From positions 22,952,710-23,016,709 of the forward strand of contig OU862910.1 of the NCBI GenBank assembly GCA_917880885.1: a stretch of 64,000 nt of DNA. Reading direction: 5' to 3'. Both the position numbers and the translations under genes were made by a program. Shown here one piece after another: positions 25,301 to 37,300 of the stretch; position 1 is the first letter of the stretch; each line of letters opens with the position of its first letter. A model generated the notes under the pieces. It searched no databases. It worked only from the letters and a program-made list of their open reading frames with translations, and was not told where the DNA came from. Origin of the DNA: Limnephilus marmoratus (taxonomy: Eukaryota > Arthropoda > Insecta > Trichoptera > Limnephilidae).

Positions 25301-28300
25301 GTGTGTGTTTTTAAAACTACCTTCTATAATAATAATTTTTATGATGTTTTTCACACACAGGTAAATCTGAAACAACGGTAAGACAAATCGTCAAGGAAGG
25401 GGAAAAGGCAGATGGAAAATTTGAAACACCGGGAAAACGGAAAATGGGCATAATAATAATAATATGTAATAGCATAAGTGCTGATGATTGGAAAAATTGT
25501 TGCAAACACTTGATGAAAATTGAGGCAGAATATTATGCACGAGGCAGTACTATATATCGTCGCTGTGCATGCAAAATCCGCTATGTTAAGAAACGTAACT
25601 TTTCAGGAGAAGGAAAAAACTGATTTATTTAACAATGGCTCGCATTTTTTACAATCCAAATAAACAGAAAATTAGATCTTTACGTCGGATTTTGTATAAA
25701 TGATATTTTACAATTAAATATTTAATACTTTAGTAGTAATATTTGTTTTTGTGAATAAATGACACATAGCTGATTTTGTATGGGTCTTTAAATCCGCTTT
25801 GTGTTAGAGGCAGCATAAAGCGGATTTTTATGTACGTATATTTTAGACATAATGGATTTTGCATTTAGTTAGAAATGATATTAATTCTTTCATTGCGTAT
25901 AATTTAAATGTACTAACGTGTGCGTAAAGCATTTTTAACAAACCAATAGCCTATTTCTAACGAATCTTTATCTTTCCCAGCTGAAAGTTTACTTTTAAAT
26001 TAGTAATTATCGAGTGAAGGTGAACTAAAAATATTTTGAATAAGATGGAAAAACAAGTTTATTACACGTTAAATTTTATTTATTGAAAGAATAAAATCAA
26101 GTAGATAGTAGTACTATACCTATTACAAACTAAACATTATTGAGCAATAATTCAATCATTTTAAATTAATCTCAACTTTTTAACAAAACAAATTAACAAT
26201 TTAGTTGCATAAATAAACAATGATAACGCCTGCTAGCAAATTAAACATTTGTCTTATAACTATTGAGATCGTTAAAATTTTATAAAAATAAAAAGTACCT
26301 AAGTTATTAACAAAATCGGTATTTGAGATTATTATATTTTATTTATCAAAGGAAGATAAACAAGTAGAGAGTCATTAGTCATTAGTATTATACCTACTTA
26401 TTACAAACCAAACAATGTTCAGCAATAATACAATCATAATAAATACAACTTTAAACAAAATAAATAACATCTCAGTTATATAAATAAACGATGATAACCT
26501 GTTGGTCTAATAACTATTGAAATCTTTAAAATTTTATAAAAAGCAGAAACTACGTACGTAATCTACCAAAGCACTATTCGAGATTATTACATTTTATTTA
26601 TTGAAAGAATAAAATCAAGTAGATTGTAGTAACTAGTATTATATCTATTACAAACCAAACGTTATTCAACATTAATACAATCATAATAATTACAACATTT
26701 TAACAAAACAAATAACATATCAGTTATGTAAATAAACAATGATAACTCCTGCTGGTCTAATAACTAATAACTATTGAGATCTGTAAAATTTTATAAAAAT
26801 ATAAGGTACATAATGTAATCTATCAAACCACTGTTCGAGATTATTACATTTTATTTATTGGAAGAATAAAATCAAGTAGATAGTAACTAGTATTTTACTT
26901 ATTACAAACCAAACATTATTGAACAATAATACAATCACAATAATTACAACTTTTAAACAAAACAAATAACTTCTTAGTTATGTAAATAAACAATGATAAC
27001 GCCTGCTAGTAAACTGAACAATCTGAACATTAGTCTAATAACTATTGAGATCTTTAAAATATTATAAAAATAGAAGGTATGATAGTAATCAACAAAATCA
27101 GTGTTTAAGATTATTGTAAAATTAATGATAATCTCGATGCATATATAACTTTAAGGATTGTAATTGCTCAAACTTAGACATATAATTTTTTTTCTGTTCT
27201 GTGTATAATGGTTTTGGTGTTGTGTATAAATCTTGCTTCCTCCTTTGAGGCAGAAGTGTCCAGTTATCAATGTGTCGGAGTTTGTACATAACTTCACCCT
27301 GTTTGTACAGCAGCCCCCTGATCTGGTTAACTGTAGGATCTCCAACCTTTTTGCCTGGACGAATAGTGCAGTAATTACTGGGGAGTGTATCGTAAGCCTT
27401 AAAAAACTTTCATCAAGATACTTAATAACGTAAGGTTTGGAAGGTCTAGCTTTCTTCATTCGGTCCACATAATCCGTTGGGGAGTATAATGGAGGAGTAC
27501 AAAGATTTTCCAATGTCGAGTGGACGCTATCCACCTTCATCATTGTGTGTCCTTTTTCTAATATGAGTTGCTCTATTTCTACATTCATATTCTTCGATAT
27601 ATCTGCCAGAGCACTGCAGAGGAATTTATTTTTGTTTTTGGTGAGCGCAGCCGTCCGATATCAAAGTAATTTTTTTGAATCCCTTTCTAATTTCTCCTTC
27701 TATAAAATCGATAATACAAGAAACAAACTCATTTGCTGAAACACCTCCATCGCCTTCATACCAAAAGTACAGAAAAACATCTTTCGTGTTGTTTTTATGA
27801 ATGGTAAAGTCGTGTAACTGAATTTTTGGCATATAATATTGAGAGGATACTAAAAGTTTCGGACAAAGCTGTGTGCTCTGAAGGTCCATTGTTACTACTA
27901 AATGTTGATCAGAGCAGGATGCATTAGCCAGCTTTTTGCATCTCTTGCCTCATTTTTCTTATTAATGTGAATTTGGTATTCTTCTTCACTTCCCGATTTC
28001 CCTGTTTGTGGGACACGCATGTGTCTCATTGATCCTTGCGTGGTTTAAATATACATATATTTTGTTACTTTCTAAAATATCACAGAATTTCTTTCTTTGG
28101 ACGCAAGTTCTGCCGTTTTCTGAAGACCACGACTTGTAAATTTTATGCATTTCTGTTTTAGATTTAAAGAATCCTCCACGTATGTTCTTAAACTAGTCGA
28201 GCGGCAATAATGACTCAAAACTTTAGGCAATAGGTCCAACCGTTTTTTAACGTAATCTGACCTCAAAGACTGAGGAACTCTGATCTTTTGTTTCCCAGCT

Positions 28301-31300
28301 GTTTGAGTCTCATCTTCGTTATCAATCTGTGTTGATGATATCCATTGAGCAAACGTATCTTTCGTAATACATAATGTGGCGTTGAAAAACTCTGTGCAAA
28401 CTCTAACTTTTTCACCAATAAGCTTGGGTAAGGAGCAGTCGACCCCAATTTAGCGCTTCCAAGCACTTCTACCTTTTAATTGCTGTCGTCGTTGTCGCCT
28501 CTTGAGTACTCTTCGGATATTTACAAGTCCGAAAATATAGGCTTTCTCAGCTTCCCATGTTGACAAGCTCCAGAAATAGTTAAACACGTCTAGACGAGCT
28601 TGTTCATTAACCAATCCGCATAGAAAAGATCTATTGGATAAATTCAAGCCATGATGATTGCATGGTGTTTCTTTTATTTTTCTTTGAGCCCTTTTAACGT
28701 AAATTGTACGTCCACTTACTCGTTTAATACCGCTATATTTTTTCCGCAGGATTCGTAAATTTTTATTCAATTTTCGTTTGTCTTCGTTTGTCTTCCTTTA
28801 TGTTCGGTACATTAGTCAACAGATCGTCTTCAGAATTAGAGTTAGCATCAGAGCATTCGAATTGTCCCGTTTCGTGATTCAAAATAAACCTATGATTATT
28901 TGTGCCCAGTTGATCCTCATCACATTTTTCGTTAGAATTTGAAAGTGCAACTCGTTCAAACAGTCCCGTTTCAGGGTTGAGTATGCTGTCAGCATCATTA
29001 TTCATGGTCAAGATTACAACTGGGGATACATTCCCCACGTCTTTCTCCAAAACTGTTTCAGAAATAATGTCCAAATGTATAAATTATTGTGCGCTGAGTG
29101 CACGTGCACTGTAATGTAATTTCACACTGTTTTAAAACCTTAAATATTATTTTTTGATGAATGTAAATAATCCGCTGGCACGTGCACCAATACTGAATAT
29201 CATAACAAAACTGCCCAACTGTCCACTGTCCAGTCACGTGACTTGTAATATGTGCGTTCTGAACCAAGATGTGCAAAATCCGCCATGTGTCATTAACTGG
29301 CGCAATATTAAGTGTTTTACTTTAGTTCAAAATGCGATATGTGAAAGAATCTTCATAGAGTATTTTGAAAGCCATTTTTTAAGCGAAAATACATAGCTGA
29401 ATTTGCAGTTTTCTAAACTAGCTATAATTTTAGAAAACGCGTTTTACAGGCCTATCCGCCATGTCTCGTTCTATCACAAAGCGTAAAAAACCGATTTTGC
29501 AAAAAAAACGTTTGTCGGATTTTGCAGGCGCAACGACGATATGATGATATCGATGAACTGCGTTTAGATGAAGATACGGAAGAAGAAGAATCACACGAAG
29601 ACAAAGACAATAATTACATGTCGGGTGTTGAATTAATAGACTTAAATTTTTAAGTACCTACGTTTTTATATCGAAATAAACGCCCACTTAAAACTTGTTT
29701 TGTTTTATTTTGCTTCTATTAAATTACAGTTTTTTGTGCAATTTTTTTGAAAATACAAATACGCTATGAAATATGCATTTTGCCAGAAGTGTTTTTTTAA
29801 AACATACGTTCTTTGTCTTATGAGCCATCTTGGTGTTGCCATTTAAAACTAGAAAACGATCGCAGCGCCATCATTTATTTTCTACACTTTCTTGCCAAAC
29901 TGTACAAGCTTGTATTTCCGAGCCTACTCAGTCATCGGTAAGTATCACAGTTTTGTTGCTATGACAACGCGTTGCGCTCGAAAGGCGCATGTTTATCTTC
30001 TGTGTGACTTTTATACATTTCTCTATGTTTAATTCTTCTTACTTTTTACTTATTTCTATTTATGTACGGTAAGTATAAAAATTGGTTATTGTTATTAATT
30101 AATTTTAATTGTTTTTAGGAACGTTTTAACATTATGGCGAGCAGAAGAATGTTGGGAAAGTGAAATAGTTTCTTTTTTGAATCAAGAAGATGAAAAGACT
30201 GATGATGGCAGTGGCAGCGAGTTGTAGGACCATATAAGTGACGACGATGTTTATGGCGATACTGATGATGAGTACATAGATGAAGTCATCGACGAAAACT
30301 TGAATGGCACCTCAACACCTCCTGAAAACTCTGGACATGGCCACCGCATAGTTATTCCGCCTCATAGGGTAATCAGAGGTAAGAATAGACACGTTTGGGC
30401 TACTTCTAAAGGTCAAAGTAGTGGAAGCACATCTGCGATCAATATAGTTCGTTCTATCAATATAATTTACACTCACAACGATTTGTCAAAACATGAAAAA
30501 GCATTGAACCGTAGAGAGTATATGAAAAAACTAAGTACTGAACTATCTATACCGTGGATCAAATCTAGATTGGAAATCCCTACTTTATCAAGGCGTTAGA
30601 GAGAAAATATCGAGAAGATCCTGCCACAAACCAATCAAGAGGTTTCTCAAGAAGCTGACGAGGAACCTCCGGCTAAAGTTCGGCGTTACTGTTGCTTATG
30701 TATAATAAAAAAGGAAAGAATGTCTAAGATGAAATGTACACAATGTAAAAAGACAGTGTGTGGTGAACATAAAAAAAGATGTTTGCAGCAACTTTTGATT
30801 TTTTCAGTATTTTTTTTGTAATTTGAGACTGATTATATTGTAAGTAATTAGTTAGTAAGACAAAATACTAAAAATTTTAACATTTTTTTTTTCAAATATC
30901 CTTATACATAGTTACTACTATAAATACCACTAATTATCGTTTCTTTTTGTAAAATCTTACATATTTCCTTAAAATAAAAAAATAATTATGAATATTTGTG
31001 TTTTATTTACTTACTAAAAATGTATCACTTGATTGAAGTTATAAAAAAAAGTAAAATCGCTTCATTTTGTTAATAAATCAGTTTATTAACTGTGCGACTC
31101 TCAGGCACATGTTTATCTTTTCAATACTAAAAATAAGATTATCTTTCTAGGGTTAAAGCCGCTCATTATTAAAGGCAAAACAATTAAATTATATTTGTTC
31201 ACATGAAGCGGATACTTTGTGATGTGACATTATTAATTTAAAATAAAACAATAACTTTGTAAACACCACTTTCATTTTTTATACTTTATGCCGACCGGGT

Positions 31301-34300
31301 TTCGCTACAACCGTAGCTTCATCAGGGCAGTATAATACTCTACTAACATTAGGTTACATGTGTGTTATAATATATAATTTACCAAAAATGGGCTGGACTC
31401 GTCAAGTTAAGGAGGAAGAAGGCATAGATGGAGTATTGGGAAGGGAACGAATGTGTTCTTTATCAATAGGGAATTAAAAATTAAAAAAAAAACTAAAATT
31501 AAATTTAGTTGGTTATTAACTAGTAATAATAATCAACCTCAATGGCGTAGAATCCTGTACATCATTAATTTTTAAAAAAAGTGTTAAAAATCTCCCATCA
31601 GAAATCAAACCAGCATTTTACACTAATAATAATATAGGCAAACTTTTAATGAACGGTAAGGATAAGGAAGATAGTCTTTCTCACTCGGGAATTTATTCAC
31701 TTCAATGCAGCGACTACCCAGTTTTTTATATTGGTAAAACAGCATGCAACATAAATACCCGTGTCAAAGAACATCTTAGATGTTTACACAGCTCTGGATT
31801 TTCAGAATTTGCAAACCACTTGATCGAAAAAGACCATAAATTTGACAAAAACTCCGGCACCAAACTTATTCATAAAAACAATATCGGTGTAAGGTTGGAC
31901 AACTTAGAGGTACTTGAACTTAGGAAAGCCATAAACACTAATAGTGAGGTAGTTAATAACCAACTAAATTTAAATAAAAGTCCCATACTAAGATTGTTCC
32001 CTATTGATAAAGAACACGCTCGTTCCCTTCCCAATTCTCCATCTATGCCTTCTTCCTCCTTAACTTGACGAGTCCAGCCCATTTTTGGTAAATTATATAT
32101 TATAACACACATGTAACCTAATGTTAGTAGAGTATTATACTGCCCTGATGAAGCTACGGTTGTAGCGAAACCCGGTCGGCATAATGTATAAAAAATGAAA
32201 GTGGTGTTTACAAAGTTATTGTTTTATTTTAAATTAAATTATAGTTTAATTGTTTTGCCTTTAATAATGAGCGGCTCCGGAATCTTCGTTTTGCCACCGC
32301 CAGCCGCCTACTAATTATAATTATTGTCAAAAATTATGCCACAAAAACCACTTGCAATGTATTGAGAATTAATGTAAAAAGGGTTAAAGGATCTACTTTT
32401 TTCGGTCGTTAGTGCTGACTTGCAGAAAGCGGGACTGTCTCCCTGAGCCACCGTATGATCTGTAGTTGGGCGTTGGATAGAATTCAGTTTGGTCCAAGGT
32501 AACAATCTTGGCGCAGTTGACGGGAACTCTATCTTCATTACTTGCCAAACTTGTTGCTTGATCTGAAATAATTTGAAACATTTTCATTCAATTTCTTAAT
32601 CAATTCATTCTACAATTTGATGGCATCAGGAGTCACTTGGTTCAGCACAGATGTGCCTCTGGGAAACTGGTAGAGGGGACATTCTACGAAATTCCAATAG
32701 GTATACATATTGCATCATACACACTCTCAAAGTGACTACACAGGATGCGCTTATATCAATAATTCACTCCAAGTCAGGGTAACTGGGTAATTTTTGTGGG
32801 GTTCCTGAACAAAAACTTTAGGTTAAATTTATATTGACAGTATTCAAAGATAGCCCAGTTAATAATTATGCTACAGAGATTGTAATACAACAATAACTCC
32901 ACTACATTAGACATTACCATGAGTCTGGACGAGTAGAACGGATTCCATCCCGATATTGTCAATCAGGAAGTTTGCCACAATAGGGTCATCAATTTGCAGA
33001 CAGTTAAGACTGGCCATCGTTCCAGCGGGAGCTCTGACAGACTTCCTGGACACATCGTGCGCTCTGTCGTAGAAGCGACTTGTCGTTATTGTGGGCTTTG
33101 GCTCATTACCATACACCTTCTGCATTATGTTAAATAAATTCCTTGAGTCCTGCTCATTATTGACACAGAATGTTTTCATCGAATTGCCAATTATGTGCTC
33201 CAGAGCACTGGACCACTTTTTGTCTCGGACTTTCAAATATGAGCCTGAAATAATATGACCATATTAGCTTGCAAGCAAATTATGTATGTAGGTATATAGG
33301 GGTGCAGTATGAGAAAAAAAATATATCTTTCTTAACCCCTCAGCAAGTAAGCAAGTATACTCGTTAAAATAACGATAGCAGTCAAGTACAATAAGCGTGT
33401 TTACTCGTCAACGCGTGTGTCTCCATAGAAACCGTTATAACTCCGTTATTGTTTTAGTTACATCCGTAAAATAAAAAGTGAAAGGTCGATAGTGAATCAT
33501 GCTGCACATCTCTATTCAAGTTGTCCATAGAAATACCTAACAGGAACATTCTGTCAGACGCGCAGTCTGACAGATAATTTATCCCGCCAAATTTCCCACG
33601 GGCGGGTCGCCCGCTCCCGACATTGTTAATTTTTATTAAACATTTTTATATGAAATGATTGAAAAGTGAGGTGACAAAAATGTTTATTACACATTTATAC
33701 AATAGAATAAGTATTGTTGTTTACATAATCTGTGATTTTAGTACCGTTTTTACATAAATACATCACGTGAGTCATTTTGACATTTTTTTAATGTTTGCAT
33801 TCTAAATTTTAATATTTACAAATATTAATATTTATTTATAATATAATAATTCGAAAGCTTATTTTGTAACCTGTCTAAAACAGTTATTACTATTCGGCTA
33901 CGTTCAGAAATGTTTCATTTATAGAGCATTAATTGTGAAACGGTAATAACACAAAGTTTTCGTAAAATGTCATTTCGTTTAAGACATTTAAAGTGCAAAT
34001 TGGCGATTTTCTGAGGGGTTAATAATGGAAAGTTTGGGGATTCACCTGTGATTAGACAGGTTCATAATATTTTGACTAATTTTTGATAAATAGTAACTGT
34101 TTGATGAGTTAGGGCCTTCGCTCATGGAGAAACCGAAAACTGGTTGGCAACTCAATTCACGGCGCAAATCAACTTTACGATTTCAGTAATTATATCAGCT
34201 TGTTTAACAAAAATATAATTTAATAATACTTTATCAATTATCAACCTCCTGAAAAAAATCGATATTTTGCTGCTCTGACATATTGCAAAATACTTGAAAA

Positions 34301-37300
34301 TTTGACCGGTCGTGAGACCCAACCATGGCAACCTGTCAACCTGGCAACTGAAAGGCGCCGGCCGCAGTGACTAGCACTGCGAGTTGCGGCGTTACCCTTA
34401 ACTGGTCTTTAACAAGTATCCTGTGTACAGATCACCAATGAAATTCACAAGTTGCTTTCCTGTGGAAAGGCGATCGAGTTGGCAACTGGTTTTTTTTTTT
34501 CAGTTGCTTCATGAACGGATGGACTTATTAACCCGTTTAATCACAGGAGACCCAAGTTGTCCCAAAACATCATATGCCGTTATAATAACAGGAGACCCAG
34601 ATTGTCCCAGAGCGACCGTGCATTATTAAAAGTTAGATATCTCTCTTTCTGTAATGCGAATATTTGTGATTTCTTTTATGTTAGTAACGGAAAGAAATAA
34701 TGCTTCTCCATTGTCTTAGAATTATATGAGCTAGGTTGTTCAGATATTTTACAAACCTGATCAAAAGTGACGGTTTGATTTTGCGCCTATTTGTGACGTA
34801 ACCCACATTTAATTTTAAAATAAAATTGTATGAAAGTGATAAAAAGTGAGGTGACAGTTTTATTACAAATTTTGTTTAGAAAAGGAATCTGAATTTAAAA
34901 TTTGAAGTTTATTCTATTTTAATTACTTTAATTCAAATATTCGCAGGTATGCATTTTTTAGCCAATTTACATTTCCAATATTAAAATTTTAATATTTAAA
35001 AACAAAAATGTTGATTTCTAATAAACATATCGGAAAGATTATTTTATCTAAACAATAGAACAATTTTTATTTTTGCAAAAGCGTTAAAAAAAACTAATAA
35101 ATAGGAACATTTAAAATGCATGGGAAGAACCAGGAATTTTGCGTGCAAACTTTGACAGGCAAAAGTTGACAGAAAATTATTTTCTTATTATTCAAAGGGT
35201 TAACCGATTTAGGAAATAATTAATTGATTTAGGAAAATTTTGAAAACTTAACAAGTGTGCTTTCTTCAGGACAGAAATATTTAATATAAATATGTACATT
35301 TCCGCCCAGAAGAAGGCAAGTCGAAAACTGGTTTCCATCAATAATAAAATGAGGGTTTTTTTATGTTTTTCGCAGGTATGCAGCACTTACCAATAGGTCC
35401 TCGTGGCATTTCACTAAATTTCCCTTTGGCGTGAGCTTGCTTCACAGCCGCAACAAGGTCTGTCATATTTTTACCATAAACTGCCAAATTATCTTTTCCC
35501 CTGACATTGAGTTCATTTAACTGAGCTTTGAGCTGTCCTGAAAATACAAATAACATATAATGTAGTAATAAATAAAATTGATAATTTCTATGAGAAATTT
35601 AATGTCAATACATATAAATGAAGATTGGTTACTTAAAGAATTTTGAAAATTATCCCTTTTCTTGGCGGCACTGTTCACAGAACTCTGCTCATGGTTGATG
35701 GCATTGCGGGTTTGGATCAGTTCATGTTCTGTAGTTCCTTTCCTAACCAATACTTCTGAATGTTTTTCTTTAGTTTCAGATATCTTTGACATGATGGAAT
35801 TTCTTTGTTCTGCCAAATTAACATTCCTGTAATAAGAAATATAAATCTATAATATGTAATTGTAAAATTTTTACTGTACCATTTTTGTGAAAATTTACCT
35901 CAAGGGCACTGGGGCAAGAGCAAGAATCCACATAAATACTAATAATTAATTTTTAAAATTCATTGAAAATAGTTTATTGGATTCTAGTTCAAAACTTTTT
36001 TAAATACATACGTCGCAATAGAAACTTCTTTCGCCAAATCGTTGACCTTTGAATTTTCCCGTGCAATTTGTTCCTTTTTTCTTTTGAGCTCATGGTGACA
36101 AGTTTTCCACTTGTTCCTCAAATCTTGCAGTTTTTCAGACAGCGAAGTGAAATCTGCATCTTTGCTAGCCGACTCAACAGCCACTTCCTGCAGCTTCTTA
36201 TTGATAGTTCTGAAATTGAATTTAGGTAATTGTACATTAAACGGCCATATGTATTCGTCTACAACTTTTTCACTTTGTCAGAGAGTAAAGTTACCTATGT
36301 CGGTTGACTCAATGGTATTATTCTGTTGATCATAATTTTGCATTTTGGGCACGGTTGCGATCAACTGAAAAATTCATTTAAAAAACCAATCCAAGGTTTG
36401 AAAAAATACTTGAATAATGAACTAAACAAAAATTATTTTTAAAATTACATCATAGCCAACAAAATATTAAAAAAATGTAAGCCACACCAGTACAAAATGT
36501 AAACCGTACCAGCAGTGTAGACCTAGTTTGTTGTGTTTTGGGCCTGGTTGCTATAGTGCCAACTCCTCTCCCTTCTTTCCTCTGTCCATATTAGACACAA
36601 CGCTACCGTTATTGTAGTTTATTAACTTATAAAAGATCTACATAAACTATTTTCTAAACCAAATTCATAAATTGACATTTTTATTGAATGAATTATTTTA
36701 TTTTAATACTTTGTTCACATCCATCGTGATTGATTTTTGGGTTATCATGCCATTTTGCGCTTTCTCCAATTTTAGAGAATTATATTAACTATTTTAGCCA
36801 ACATTTTGGAGAGCTGTTAGTGGTGCATGAGTCTCATATTACATCAAATAAAATAAAATTATTAGAAGGAAAATAAAATTAGCTTACTTAATCTTTTGTT
36901 TATAGGTGTCATCTTGCTCTGTCAAGTTAGCTAGCTGGCCTGAAAGATTGTCAATCTTAGCAGTTTGTTTGGCGTGGGACTTGGAAGTCTGCTTTAAAGT
37001 GCTTTCTAGCTCTGTAATTTCACTCCAATGATATTCATCCTCTAGTGATCTGAGGAGAGCTTGGACTTCATCGCTCGAGCGCATTTCATCGAATTTTAAC
37101 TTCAGCTGCTGCAACTCTCTCTCTAATTCCGAAAATGCCTTAAAAACATACATAATATTAAAACAATTTATTTCCACTTAATTTAATTCTGACCGTCGGA
37201 AATAAATTAGGGGGTTGTAAGTACGCGCAAGGCGCGTAATGCTGAACTGATGTTGATACAGAAAGCATCGCAATAGACGAGTTTAAGGTCCGAAAGGCGG

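Larger units (their letters stand above)
25570..29526 (-). mobile_element. Element carrying a DUF7869-like gene, nested in the Tc1/mariner element
   Basis: Ends are TGCAAAATCCG and CGGATTTTGCA. Further copies of the same motif lie inside in both orientations (about 25795, 25823, 29274, 29490), like subterminal transposase-binding sites. Inside are a 255-bp tandem array (26050-27120) and a minus-strand transposase-like gene (29074-27151). It divides the Tc1/mariner transposase remnant. No clear target duplication was found, so the exact ends are tentative. Confidence 0.55.
24697..29902 (+). mobile_element. Tc1/mariner-type element nested in piggyBac
   Basis: The ends are inverted copies of AGTTTGGCAAGAAAGT plus about 15 more similar bases. 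TA flanks both (24695-24696 and 29903-29904). ATGGCAACACC recurs a little further in from both ends. The plus-strand gene retains a helix-turn-helix start and an acidic C terminus but not the DDE core. A 4-kb element (25570-29526) is inserted between these two remnants. Confidence 0.72.
24622..31152 (+). mobile_element. piggyBac-type element, internally deleted, with nested insertions
   Basis: Both ends start CCCTAGAAAGATAAT, the hallmark piggyBac terminus, and TTAA stands on each side (24618-24621 and 31153-31156), the obligate piggyBac target. Subterminal TGCG/GGCGC repeats follow. The internal gene on the plus strand is a deleted piggyBac transposase (30134-30821). A complete Tc1/mariner derivative (24697-29902) sits about 75 bp inside the left end, so the 6.5-kb length is mostly foreign. 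Ends are intact, so it could have been mobilised in trans. Confidence 0.92.
31157..32275 (+). mobile_element. Penelope-like element fragment with inverted arms
   Basis: About 300-bp inverted arms (31157-31475 and about 31985-32275) flank a GIY-YIG endonuclease frame. Each arm contains a hammerhead motif and, on its inner side, the coding sequence for the C terminus of the endonuclease (forward on the right, reverse on the left). Penelope-like elements are the only common eukaryotic retroelements pairing a reverse transcriptase with GIY-YIG, and they carry hammerhead ribozymes in their terminal repeats. The reverse transcriptase is missing. In SMC6 intron 10. Confidence 0.82.

Noticed and set aside
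33551..33573. Small hairpin CTGTCAGAC / GTCTGACAG as an RNA gene
   Set aside because: A nine-base stem is too little to support a microRNA or other RNA call.
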